From NCBI GenBank assembly GCA_023418475.1, contig JAEZZO010000033.1, positions 186,001 through 250,000 of the forward strand: a DNA stretch of 64,000 nt. The letters are read 5' to 3'. Below are positions 53,542 to 61,229 of this stretch, in pieces (within the stretch, counting starts at the first letter, position 1; the number at the start of each line of letters is the position of its first letter). Position numbers and translations under genes: made by a program. Origin of the DNA: Bacillota bacterium. GTDB lineage: Bacteria > Bacillota > Clostridia > Lachnospirales > Lachnospiraceae. The notes below the pieces were generated by a model. It searched no databases. It was not told the DNA's origin and saw nothing but the letters and a program-made list of their open reading frames with translations.

Positions 53542-54317
53542 AAAAACAGGGTTCGTCAAAAATTGTAATTATACTGATCTGTATTTATTTAATTGTTCCG
53601 CTTTTATTAACCTTTCTATACTCTGTTTTCACGGATTGGAATAGTTTACTCCCAAGCGGTTTGACCTTGAAATACTATAAAGATATCTTAGCGGACGGAA
53701 ATTTTTTGCATGCGGTAGCCCGCACGGTCATCATATCAGCAATTCCATTTCTTATTTGTACTGTCGTTGTTTTGCTGGTACTTTATGTAATTGTTGTTTA
53801 TCATCCCGGTTGGGATAAATATGTACAGATGCTATGCAATATACCTTATGCGATTCAGGGGATTATCCTTGCAATTTCAGTACTTTCACTATACGTCAGC
53901 GCACCGGAGCCTTTCTCCAACAGGTTTGTTATGGTGGTATTGACCTATTGTATCGTAATTTTACCATATATCTATAGAGGGCTGAAAAATAGTCTGGATT
54001 CAATGAATGCCACTCGTTTGATCGAAGCCGCGCAGATGCTGGGAGTAAGTAAATTCTATGCGTTTTTTGCAGTTGTGGTTCCAGGTATTGTCTCAGGGCT
54101 ATCCATTGTAGCAATGCTGTCCATATCAATTGTATTCGGGGATTTTGCTATTGTAAATATCATTGGTGGCAGTTATTATCAGACTGCCCAGATGTTTCTG
54201 TATAAAAAATTGTTTGTCTCCGGTCAGGCATCCAGCGCAATCATTGTGGTTATGTTTGGTCTGACTCTGATCTTATCAGCTGTGGTTAACGGGTTCCATA
54301 AAAGGAGAAAGCAATAG
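53538..54317 (+). CDS. ABC importer permease (second)
   Basis: This 259-residue permease starts with GTG overlapping the previous stop by 4 bases (GTGA). It has six membrane helices and an EAA loop EAAQMLGVSKFYAFFAVVVPG near residues 160-180 (by its ends). It is the partner of the permease encoded upstream, as in PotC/AfuC-like systems. A 156-base structured region separates it from the ATPase gene, unlike the tight overlaps elsewhere in the operon. Confidence 0.88.
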   Translation: MKKQGSSKIVIILICIYLIVPLLLTFLYSVFTDWNSLLPSGLTLKYYKDILADGNFLHAVARTVIISAIPFLICTVVVLLVLYVIVVYHPGWDKYVQMLCNIPYAIQGIILAISVLSLYVSAPEPFSNRFVMVVLTYCIVILPYIYRGLKNSLDSMNATRLIEAAQMLGVSKFYAFFAVVVPGIVSGLSIVAMLSISIVFGDFAIVNIIGGSYYQTAQMFLYKKLFVSGQASSAIIVVMFGLTLILSAVVNGFHKRRKQ

Positions 54318-54320
54318 GGA

Positions 54321-54457
54321 ATTGCGAAACTAAAAAATTAAATATTGTGTACGAAGAAGATACATCTTCCAGAACCGAAGTTAAGCAGATGAGTGTTGGA
54401 GAGGAGGAATAGGTACTTTCTTTGTACATAATTTAGATAACGATATTGTTTCGCAAT
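54321..54457 (+). ncRNA. Structured RNA element with a 5S-rRNA-like core (candidate)
   Basis: Nested complementary segments are visible: ATTGCGAAAC (54321-54330) with GTTTCGCAAT (54448-54457), AAATTA (54335-54340) with TAATTT (54429-54434), TGTACGAAGAA (54348-54358) with TTCTTTGTACA (54418-54428, one G-T pair), and CATCT (54363-54367) with AGATG (54387-54391). The inner part reads GAACCGAAGTTAAGC (54372-54386), close to the invariant GAAC-GAAGUUAAGC part of bacterial 5S rRNA. An AGTGTTGGAG and a later GGAATAGG follow in the same order as 5S helix IV/V positions. It is shorter (81 bases inside the main stem) than a normal 5S rRNA. It ends right before the AAGGAGG of the ATPase gene. Confidence 0.5.
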
Positions 54458-54473
54458 AAGGAGGAAACGGAAA

Positions 54474-55487
54474 ATGGCTTATATAAAATTTGAGCATATT
54501 AATAAATGTTTTGGTGACAACCATGTTTTAAAGGACATTGATTTTGAAATAGAACAGGGGCAGTTGGTTACTCTCCTTGGTCCCTCCGGCTGCGGCAAAA
54601 GCACTTTACTTCGATGTCTGGCAGGTCTGGAGACGGTTACCGGCGGTAAAATATTTATGGACGGAACAGAAATTACAGATTTGGATCCGCAGAAACGAAA
54701 TGTGGGTATGGTATTTCAACAATATAGTTTATTTCCCAATATGAATGTGTCGGAGAATATTGCTTTTGGATTAAAACGAAAGCACATGGATAAAATGGAG
54801 ATTGCTAAAAAAGTATCGGAAGCAGTCGAGCTGGTGGAACTAGCAGGAAAAGAAACTGCGTATCCGGCAAATCTCTCTGGAGGCCAACAACAGCGTGTCG
54901 CATTGGCAAGAGCGATTGTTACCAGGCCGAAGGTATTACTACTGGATGAGCCGCTAAGCGCAATTGATGCAAAACTTCGTAAATCTTTACAGCAAAGTAT
55001 CCGTGCCATACAGAGGGAACTTGGAATAACCTCAGTCTTTGTGACACATGATCAGGATGAAGCAATGGTAATGTCGGATACGATACATTTATTTCATGAT
55101 GGGAAACTGCAACAGTCAGGAACGCCAATCAGCATTTATACAAATCCCAGAACAAAGTTTGCTGCAGAATTTATCGGACACTATAATGTAATTTCGGCAG
55201 AACAGTTCCATACGATAACAAAAACTGTCAAAAATACAACGGAGAATATTGCAATCAGACCAGAAGCGATGGAGGTAGCCCTTGTCCCCTTTCCAGAAAG
55301 AGAGGGGTATCATCAGTTTCGCGGAACAATTATCAGCCATCTCTCCCATGGCAATGTGCTGCGCTATCTGATTAATGTAAATGGAGTAGAATTGGAAGCG
55401 GATGTATTATTCCGGAGCCATTATCTGTATGAGAATGACCAGGAGATTTTTATTGCGGTGGAAGATAGAAACTGCCTTAGTATTTGA
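54474..55487 (+). CDS. ABC importer ATP-binding protein (PotA/FbpC-like)
   Basis: The 337-residue ATPase has Walker A GPSGCGKSTLLR near residues 36-47, Q loop QQYSLFPNM near 82-90, signature LSGGQQQRVALARAIV near 133-148 and Walker B VLLLDEPLSAID near 153-164. The switch histidine is in THDQDEAMVMSD. A C-terminal TOBE-like domain follows from about 240. It energises the importer formed by the two upstream permeases. It is separated from them by the structured region at 54321-54457, so its translation may be controlled separately. The ATG follows AAGGAGGAAACGG. Confidence 0.93.
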   Translation: MAYIKFEHINKCFGDNHVLKDIDFEIEQGQLVTLLGPSGCGKSTLLRCLAGLETVTGGKIFMDGTEITDLDPQKRNVGMVFQQYSLFPNMNVSENIAFGLKRKHMDKMEIAKKVSEAVELVELAGKETAYPANLSGGQQQRVALARAIVTRPKVLLLDEPLSAIDAKLRKSLQQSIRAIQRELGITSVFVTHDQDEAMVMSDTIHLFHDGKLQQSGTPISIYTNPRTKFAAEFIGHYNVISAEQFHTITKTVKNTTENIAIRPEAMEVALVPFPEREGYHQFRGTIISHLSHGNVLRYLINVNGVELEADVLFRSHYLYENDQEIFIAVEDRNCLSI

Positions 55488-55515
55488 ACGGTAGTAATTC
55501 ATTTTATGATTAGGT

Positions 55516-55590
55516 GACAAATGCCTGATACAGGTTATGAATATAGATACACTCATATTCATCCGGCAAACTAACTTTAAACTATTATCT
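55516..55590 (-). repeat. Dispersed intergenic hairpin repeat, copy C (diverged)
   Basis: This resembles copy B (34829) in the same plus-strand orientation. It has GACAAATGCCTGATACAGG, then AATAT...ACTCATATTCATC and CGGCAAAC, but lacks one arm of the central hairpin and the far end has drifted. It lies just after the importer operon and may partly overlap its 3' end. Confidence 0.55.
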
Positions 55591-55649
55591 GGATAATCAT
55601 TTGATAGAGTAAAAAGTTTCTATACATACAAGTCATATTCACTGATTAA

Positions 55650-56024
55650 AATGTAAGGCTAGTTATTGGTAAGGGAAAACCCGGACCGATAAATGATTTC
55701 CAGACAATTTCAGAAAGTTTTATCGGCGGAACGGTTTATCAAAAGGGAACCACAGCACTTGATGCACCACATGCAGTGGATGTCAATGCACAGGGGAAAA
55801 TTTTTATTGCTGATACAAGACATCACTGTATTCGAATAATTGATCCGGAACGGGATTTGGTATATAAAGTTGCAGGAAATGGAAAAGATAGATACTCGGG
55901 TGATAATGGGAGTGCTCTGGAAGCATGTTTATGTGTACATGGCTTAAGAATAGATGATAATAATAATAATTTATATTTTGTAGATTTTTTACACCATGTG
56001 ATTCGGGTAATTGAGTTTGAATAA
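55650..56024 (+). pseudogene. Remnant of an NHL-repeat beta-propeller protein
   Basis: An open frame from 55650 to 56024 has no acceptable start codon upstream of a GTG at 55776 and no ribosome site. It encodes NHL-type propeller units: APHAVDVNAQGKIFIADTRHHCIRIID and GLRIDDNNNNLYFVDFLHHVIRVIEFE, given by their ends. An upstream part reads GKGKPGPINDFQTISESFIGG. NHL proteins have five or six such blades, but only two or so remain here, so this is the 3' fragment of a larger gene that lost its beginning. The fragment sits beside diverged repeat copy C, so loss may have involved recombination. Confidence 0.65.
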
Positions 56025-56117
56025 CAGTAGCAAAGAGTCTGGGAATCCTTAATTCAAAATTTATTTGCTAAGTAAATACGAAGTTCCGCATATAGCTACG
56101 TTAGAAATGACAGTTTT

Positions 56118-57389
56118 TTATGCTGAGGCTTGAAAAATAAAACAGCCATCCTTGATTGAAAACTGGAATACTCCACCATGCTTTTCCACGATATGTGCCA
56201 TGCTTTTTGTACCATAACCATGTCCTTCTTCCCTGGATATAGGCAGGCCCTGCTGGAATGCTGGTTCTGTCTGATAGTTGTTGCGCAGATCTATACACAG
56301 CTTGTTATTTTTGGAATATATACGCAGCAAAATGAAACGTTTACTGCTGTCTGCTATATTTGACGAGGCTTTTATAGCGTTTTCTAAAGCATTTGACAAT
56401 AGAGAACAAAGCTCAGTGTCACTAAAGGGAAGGGAATCAGGTAGCTTTGCATCGATTGTTAATTTAATTTGTGAATGTATTGCTTTGGCGGAGAAAGCGG
56501 ATAAAATCAAATTGACAGTTTCATTTTGGCAGAAGCGTAAGGGAGTGATAGCATCCATGTCAGACTGAGCAGTACTTAGGTATTCTTTGATCTCCTCAAT
56601 GAGTCCCTTGGAGGCCAATCCCTGCAAAAGAGAAAAATGGTGACGCATATCATGCCGATAGGATGCTGCATTTTGCTGCAGCTGCCTCAGAGTGGCAAAC
56701 TCTGCCTGTGCCAGCCGAAACTGCATATCCAGTTGATCTCGCTCTCTTTGGAGAGCGGTCTGTTTTTGCGACTTCTCGTAGTAAAGGATGACGAACACAA
56801 AATAGAATATAGAGATTGTTGAGGGCATGAACTGCACCGCCCATTTTGTGCCACGGTATAGTACATCGGTGTAGACAGTGGTTGTATAGTCGAACAGATA
56901 GTAAAAAAAGGGCACGCCACCCAAAAATAAGCAAGATTTGGACGATACCTCCATAAGCTGACGGATGGATCCTGCAACATATATTTTTAAAAAATAATAG
57001 AAAAGAAATACAGCAGAAATATAAAAAACATGGTCTGTATGTCTGCTGCCCAAGGCGGCACCCGCAAGGAAACCTACCCAGCGCGGAGCCTGGCAGCAAA
57101 GATAGCCGGAAAGTACGCTGACCGTGGATATAAGCCACGGGCGTTTATAATATAGCGAAAAAATAAATATCAAAGGCAGGTGGATAATCAGTGGATACAG
57201 CTTTGATGTTAAATCCAAACCTAGAATCCACCAACTGGCGGTCTGTACGAAAAGAAAAATAAAGCAGAGTATACCAGTTTTAATCCTGTTTTTCCTAGTG
57301 AGCTCTATTCCTGCAAAGAGAACGGAAATCGTTATTCCAAAGACTAGAGAACATCCGAAACGCAGAAGTCCTATTACTGTTACTATCAT
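56118..57389 (-). CDS. GHKL-domain sensor histidine kinase (AgrC-like)
   Basis: The 423-residue protein has about six membrane helices in its first 210 residues. The kinase core follows, with SYRHDMRHHFSLLQGLASKG near residues 244-263 (the histidine is the probable phosphorylation site), N box SLLSNALENAIKA near 330-342 and GYGTKSMAHIVEKHGG near 392-407. Its start overlaps the regulator stop by 4 bases (ATGA), with GAGGAGG inside the upstream gene, so the pair is translationally coupled. It resembles the kinase at 19758 in layout. No peptide-signal gene is visible nearby. Confidence 0.9.
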   Translation of the reverse strand: MIVTVIGLLRFGCSLVFGITISVLFAGIELTRKNRIKTGILCFIFLFVQTASWWILGLDLTSKLYPLIIHLPLIFIFSLYYKRPWLISTVSVLSGYLCCQAPRWVGFLAGAALGSRHTDHVFYISAVFLFYYFLKIYVAGSIRQLMEVSSKSCLFLGGVPFFYYLFDYTTTVYTDVLYRGTKWAVQFMPSTISIFYFVFVILYYEKSQKQTALQRERDQLDMQFRLAQAEFATLRQLQQNAASYRHDMRHHFSLLQGLASKGLIEEIKEYLSTAQSDMDAITPLRFCQNETVNLILSAFSAKAIHSQIKLTIDAKLPDSLPFSDTELCSLLSNALENAIKASSNIADSSKRFILLRIYSKNNKLCIDLRNNYQTEPAFQQGLPISREEGHGYGTKSMAHIVEKHGGVFQFSIKDGCFIFQASA

Positions 57390-58138
57390 TTGTAAAATTC
57401 CTCCTCTATTTCATTGTTCCCCACCATTTGATAATTCAGATACTGCACTTTCATCTCCTTTGCCTTACCCTGAGCAATTGGAATAGAGGAAAGTGTCTGT
57501 AAGGTTATCTGATGATTTTCAATTGTATCCACATATTGCATATTAACAAGATAGGAACGATGGGGCTTAATAAAACATCCGTATTTCATAAGATTGTAAC
57601 ATACACGGGAAAAAGATTCCGTACATTCGACTACCTTACCGGACCGCAGGTGATATAGCACACTTCTTCCAATAACCTCAGCAAAAACTAAATTAGAGAT
57701 TAGTACTTTTTGAAGGCCTTCATTACTCTTTACAATAACCGCATCCTCATCTTTTTTCACTTTCATCTGATCCAGAAGCTCATCAAAAGTAAAGAAAAAT
57801 TTTTCTTTTGAGATTGGCTTCAATAGGTAATTAATAGCTTTTACCGAATAGCTCTCCAAGGCAAATTCAGGTGAGGATGTAAAGAATAAAATCGGAGCGG
57901 TCTTGTCAAAACCACGAATTTCTTTTGCTACATCAATGCCCGTGAAGCCTGGCATAATAATATCCAGACAGTAGATATCAAACCGTTTTCCCTTTTCCAG
58001 GGCAGATATCAGATCAAATCCGTTCAGAAAGACGGCGTATTCACAGTTTATGTTTTTGGTAGTCCGGTATAGATTTACGTACTGCACCATATTGGACAGC
58101 TCTTCAATATTGTCATCACAAACCGCAAGTTGTAGCAT
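57386..58138 (-). CDS. LytTR family response regulator
   Basis: From the ATG at 58138 (CTGGAGGAATGCTT) the protein has 250 residues. The receiver domain has AVCDDNIEE near residues 5-13, phosphoacceptor aspartate in YCLDIIMPGFTG near 57 and lysine in LLKPISKE near 105. A LytTR DNA-binding domain follows (about 135-235). It heads the operon with the downstream sensor kinase. It is divergent from the InlB-repeat protein gene 215 bases away, so that gene could be its target, but I could not identify a convincing pair of LytTR direct repeats in the gap. Confidence 0.9.
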   Translation of the reverse strand: MLQLAVCDDNIEELSNMVQYVNLYRTTKNINCEYAVFLNGFDLISALEKGKRFDIYCLDIIMPGFTGIDVAKEIRGFDKTAPILFFTSSPEFALESYSVKAINYLLKPISKEKFFFTFDELLDQMKVKKDEDAVIVKSNEGLQKVLISNLVFAEVIGRSVLYHLRSGKVVECTESFSRVCYNLMKYGCFIKPHRSYLVNMQYVDTIENHQITLQTLSSIPIAQGKAKEMKVQYLNYQMVGNNEIEEEFYK

Positions 58139-58352
58139 AAGCATTCCTCCAGGTACTTTATTCCTCTATGACTCTCTATGATAAGTTTACCATAAAAATC
58201 AAGTTTTCTCAAACTAAGATACTATGATTCATGTCGGAAAAATTATGCTTCATACAAAAAACAATTTTTCGGACAGTTTTTTGTTACTATAGAACGCAAG
58301 GGATCTCCCCTTGCAAATACTAGATTTATAAAAAAGAGAGGATGATAAGAGA

Positions 58353-59372
58353 ATGAAAAAAGTAGCAGTAGTATTAGGTATGATTTTGCTTGCAGCATTA
58401 TTTGGAGGCTTCAATAGCACAATTGTAAATGCAGCAGCAAAGGTACAATCCATAGAGATTACAACTCTACCGGAAAAATGTTCTTATAATGTTGGTGATG
58501 GTTATTCCACAAAAGGAATGGTGGTAATGGCTAAAATGTCGGATGGAAAGAAAGAAACTCTGGATAATTCAAAGATCACTTCATTTTCTGGAGTAGAACT
58601 GACGGAGGGAAGAGCTTTCACACAGGAAGGATGGAAATCTGTTGAGCTTCAGTATGAAGGAGTTAAGACAAGCTATGGCATTGCTGTCTTTGATCCCTCG
58701 AAAGAATACTTTATTACCTATAATTCTGAAGGCGGAAGCGCAATAGAAGCTACGAAGATTAATTCCTCTACAAAGGATTTTAAGCTGCCCTCACCCGTGA
58801 AAAAGGGAGCAACCTTCTTGGGATGGTATCATAGTAACGGCACAAAATATACCAAGTATCAGCCGGGAATGGGACCGAGCCTTACATTTACGGCAAAATG
58901 GGGATATTCCATTAGATTTAATGCAAATGGCGGTACTGGAAAGATGAAAAACGGAGTCCTTAGTGAAGACTATAAGCTTCCCAAGAATGGATTTAAGAGA
59001 TCCGGCTACAAGTTTGTAGGCTGGAGTACGAAAAAAGCCGCAGATAATATGAGCTTTTATAATGTGGGAGATTTAGGCTCCTATATAGGGAATAATAAGA
59101 ATGTGACTCTTTATGCGCAGTGGGTAAAGACAGCAACCTACAAGATAAGCTATGCATCTGTAAAAGGAGTAAAAATACCTTCCGATGCAATTAAGAAGTA
59201 CACAGCAGGAAAGACAACAGCACTTCCCTATCCAATACTGACAGGGGGGAAAGAATTTGGTGGATGGATGATTACCATCAATGGAAAGAAATATGGCCAA
59301 TATACAGAAATCCCTTCTTATTTGTCAGGAAATCTGAAATTAACACCTATGTTATATGAATTTGAAGGATAA
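58353..59372 (+). CDS. Secreted protein with Ig-like domain and InlB B-repeats
   Basis: The 339-residue protein has a signal peptide (about 1-29, ending near NAAA). A bacterial Ig-like domain covers about 30-112 (IEITTLPEKCSYNVGDGYS ... KTSYGIAVFDP). Two InlB B-repeats (Listeria-Bacteroides type) follow: one near 124-181 with ITYNSEGGSAIEAT and FLGWYHSNGTKY, and one near 186-255 with IRFNANGGTGKMKNG, FVGWSTKKA and VTLYAQW. No cell-wall sorting signal is visible, so it is probably secreted or held by charge. The ribosome site AGAGAGG lies upstream. The gene is divergent from the LytTR operon. Confidence 0.85.
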   Translation: MKKVAVVLGMILLAALFGGFNSTIVNAAAKVQSIEITTLPEKCSYNVGDGYSTKGMVVMAKMSDGKKETLDNSKITSFSGVELTEGRAFTQEGWKSVELQYEGVKTSYGIAVFDPSKEYFITYNSEGGSAIEATKINSSTKDFKLPSPVKKGATFLGWYHSNGTKYTKYQPGMGPSLTFTAKWGYSIRFNANGGTGKMKNGVLSEDYKLPKNGFKRSGYKFVGWSTKKAADNMSFYNVGDLGSYIGNNKNVTLYAQWVKTATYKISYASVKGVKIPSDAIKKYTAGKTTALPYPILTGGKEFGGWMITINGKKYGQYTEIPSYLSGNLKLTPMLYEFEG

Positions 59373-59429
59373 GATTAAAATAGCAAGGTTTAAGATATGG
59401 AGCGATATACTGAATGAAAGGTAAAGTTA

Positions 59430-59651
59430 ATGTATATTAAAGCAATGGATGCGGTGCAGACCTATGAGAACATGGTGCGAACCAGCCGCATGATCTACAA
59501 CGATAGTGTGACTAAGCTTAACTGGGAAGTTAGAACGTTTCAGGTCTCCATGATTGCCGAAATTCTGAGAGTGCGACCAGGAAATTATATGGAGGAGCAG
59601 GTCGACAACACGGATATCCCATGTATGCAAGTGTTAGGAAAGGTATCATAA
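59430..59651 (+). pseudogene. Remnant of a LemA family gene
   Basis: A 73-residue frame includes ENMVRTSRMIYNDSVTKLNWEVRTFQVSMIAEIL, described here by its ends. It matches the C-terminal part of LemA proteins, whose usual pattern is E...I..AR..YN..V..YN..I..FP..L.A. LemA proteins are about 180-200 residues with an N-terminal membrane anchor. Here the anchor and most of the helical bundle are missing, and the normal FP and GF positions are altered to FQ and IL. A ribosome site (GAAAGG) precedes the ATG, so a short peptide could be made, but loss of function is more likely. Confidence 0.6.
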
Positions 59652-59682
59652 ATTATGATGTTAGAATACGCAGAATAAAGGA

Positions 59683-59710
59683 TTGACAATTTATGCATAT
59701 TCGGTATAAT
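59683..59710 (+). promoter_or_regulatory. Strong sigma-A promoter of the exporter leader
   Basis: TTGACA (59683-59688) and TATAAT (59705-59710) match the full consensus with a 16-base spacer. The transcript would run through about 520 bases of structured leader before the ABC exporter start codon at 60234. Confidence 0.75.
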
Positions 59711-59825
59711 GGATATGGTAGAAATCGTTATACTAGTCAGAGCAATTACGGTTAACATTTTTCTGCATTTGTAATGATAAAAGAAATGGGGGTAAGTGTT
59801 TATAATTGTTACAGAAAAGTAGATA

Positions 59826-59900
59826 ACAACTGAATAGTTGTGAGGGTAACTGTAGAATTTACGCTATAGTTGCGTCCTCATATCGGTATTTTTATACCGA
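59826..59900 (+). ncRNA. Series of three hairpins in the exporter leader
   Basis: There are three consecutive hairpins. The first is ACAACT/AGTTGT (59826-59831/59836-59841). The second is a 10-bp stem GTAACTGTAG/CTATAGTTGC enclosed by GAGG/CCTC (59842-59879). The third is TCGGTAT/ATACCGA (59883-59889/59894-59900). Such an ordered set upstream of two terminators resembles a ligand-binding or attenuation leader. I do not recognise a known riboswitch class. Confidence 0.5.
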
Positions 59901-59958
59901 GGTATCTGTCTAACTGATAACAACATACACTTCAAATAACCATATTAAATGAGAATTT

Positions 59959-60002
59959 AAGCACGGTTTGAAAGCATGGCTGTTTTGGTCGTGCTTTTTT
60001 TT
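59959..60002 (+). terminator. First leader terminator
   Basis: AAGCAC (59959-59964) pairs with GTGCTT (59991-59996), extended inward with G-C and G-T pairs, and eight T residues follow (59995-60002). An outer pair, AAATGAGAA (59947-59955) and TTCTCATTT (60023-60031), encloses it together with a small CACCT/AGGTG hairpin (60003-60017). Confidence 0.75.
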
Positions 60003-60038
60003 CACCTTGAATAGGTGCAATCTTCTCATTTGAGTATG

Positions 60039-60092
60039 AAAAATCCACGGAAGCTGTATCCTTGCCAGGCAGATACTTTCGTGGATTTTTTT
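60039..60092 (+). terminator. Second leader terminator
   Basis: AAAAATCCACG (60039-60049) pairs perfectly with CGTGGATTTTT (60080-60090), with GAAG/CTTT extending the stem and seven T residues (60086-60092). It stands 140 bases before the exporter start codon. Confidence 0.8.
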
Positions 60093-60129
60093 ACCTGGAT
60101 GCGCAGAAAACATGCGCAGGAATGGAGAA
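60093..60129 (+). repeat. Ribosome-site hairpin element, copy 2
   Basis: This 37-base unit begins ACCTGGATGCGCAG and ends CAGGAATGGAGAA, with stem TGCGCA (60100-60105) / TGCGCA (60113-60118). It is identical to copy 3, which starts 99 bases later. Between them lie two perfect hairpins: GGTTGAAAG/CTTTCAACC (60131-60155), and GTTTTGTACC/GGTACAAAAC (60162-60193), whose last two bases overlap the first two of copy 3. Confidence 0.7.
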
Positions 60130-60191
60130 AGGTTGAAAGAAATGCACTTTCAACCTCAATAGTTTTGTACCTGCGTAATCCTCGGTACAAA

Positions 60192-60228
60192 ACCTGGATG
60201 CGCAGAAAACATGCGCAGGAATGGAGAA
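60192..60228 (+). repeat. Ribosome-site hairpin element, copy 3
   Basis: This is an exact repeat of the unit at 60093, placed so that its AATGGAG serves as the ribosome site for the exporter ATPase gene at 60234. The stem is TGCGCA (60199-60204) / TGCGCA (60212-60217). Confidence 0.7.
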
Positions 60229-60233
60229 GAAAG

Positions 60234-61229
60234 ATGAATGTGATTGAAACAAAAAATTTAACCAAAAGCTTCAAACGCTATAAAAAGCAGGAAGGTCTGA
60301 CCGGCAGTATCAAAGGATTATTCCGGCGGGAGTATGAAGAGAAAACAGCTGTAAATAATCTAAACCTTATAGTGGAGGAAGGTGAGTTTGTCGGTTTAAT
60401 CGGACCCAACGGAGCCGGAAAAACCACTCTTGTGAAAATGCTCACGGGAATTATTGCGCCGACCGCCGGAGAAATAAGTGTTCTGGGCTATTACCCGAAT
60501 AAGCTTGAAAATGCACTAAAGGAGCAGTATGCCATTGTCATGGGTCAGAAGAGCCAGCTCTTTTTTGAACTTACAACGGAGGATACCCTGCATCTATTTA
60601 AAGAAATTTACGGACTTAGCGAAAGTATGTACCGTAAGAACAGAGACTATTTTATTGAACTCTTTGGTGTGAAGGATTTAATGAATGTACAGGTAAGAAC
60701 CCTGTCCCTCGGAGAACGGATGAAGATGGAGTTGATTGTTGCACTACTGCACAATCCAAGGATTTTATTTCTGGATGAGCCGACAATCGGACTGGATGCG
60801 GTGGCCGGTAAGCAGGTACGCAGTTTCTTGAAGGAAATAAATGAAGACAGGGGGACAACAATCCTGCTAACCTCTCATTATATGGAGGATATTAAAGCAC
60901 TCTGCAGCCGTTCCGTAGTAGTTAATCACGGCAGCAAGATTTATGACGGCAAAACACATCAGTTATTTGAGCAATTTCAGAAACAGAAACAAATAACCGT
61001 AACTTTTGAAAAGCCTGTAGAGCTTACAATGGACCGGTTTTCCGGCAGATTTTTGGAAGATCATCCCTGTAAGAAAGTCATTGAACTGCCCAAAGAAAAT
61101 GCAGGAGATGCTTTAAAATACCTGATGGAATTTCTGCCGGAGGATATCTCCGTGGAGGAAGAAGAAATCGGTAAAATAGTAGAAAGAATTTATGCAGGGG
61201 GAGATTACGAGTATGAAAAAATATCTTGA
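60234..61229 (+). CDS. ABC-2 type transporter ATP-binding protein (NatA-like)
   Basis: From the ATG at 60234 (MNVIETKNLTKSF) the protein has 331 residues. Walker A is GPNGAGKTTLVKM near residues 58-70, signature LSLGERMKMELIVALL near 157-172 and Walker B ILFLDEPTIGLD near 176-187. The start is chosen because the frame further upstream (to 60015) only reads through leader repeats. It works with the two membrane proteins downstream, which are of the ABC2_membrane_6 (DUF990) type. The substrate is unknown; relatives include sodium, viologen and lipid exporters. Confidence 0.9.
   Translation: MNVIETKNLTKSFKRYKKQEGLTGSIKGLFRREYEEKTAVNNLNLIVEEGEFVGLIGPNGAGKTTLVKMLTGIIAPTAGEISVLGYYPNKLENALKEQYAIVMGQKSQLFFELTTEDTLHLFKEIYGLSESMYRKNRDYFIELFGVKDLMNVQVRTLSLGERMKMELIVALLHNPRILFLDEPTIGLDAVAGKQVRSFLKEINEDRGTTILLTSHYMEDIKALCSRSVVVNHGSKIYDGKTHQLFEQFQKQKQITVTFEKPVELTMDRFSGRFLEDHPCKKVIELPKENAGDALKYLMEFLPEDISVEEEEIGKIVERIYAGGDYEYEKIS

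Noticed and set aside
56650..57138. Open frame of 162 codons inside the sensor kinase gene
   Set aside because: It is an alternative frame of the clearly coding AgrC-like kinase. The translation is rich in Cys, Leu and Arg, without domain pattern.
58144..58352. LytTR binding repeats between the regulator and the InlB-repeat gene
   Set aside because: One ACAGTT-like site is present, but no second copy at the expected spacing could be found by eye.
60015..60233. Reading frame extending the exporter ATPase N-terminus by about 70 residues
   Set aside because: It translates through a terminator and two copies of a hairpin repeat (giving RRKHAQEWR twice). The ATG at 60234 has a ribosome site and a normal family N-terminus.
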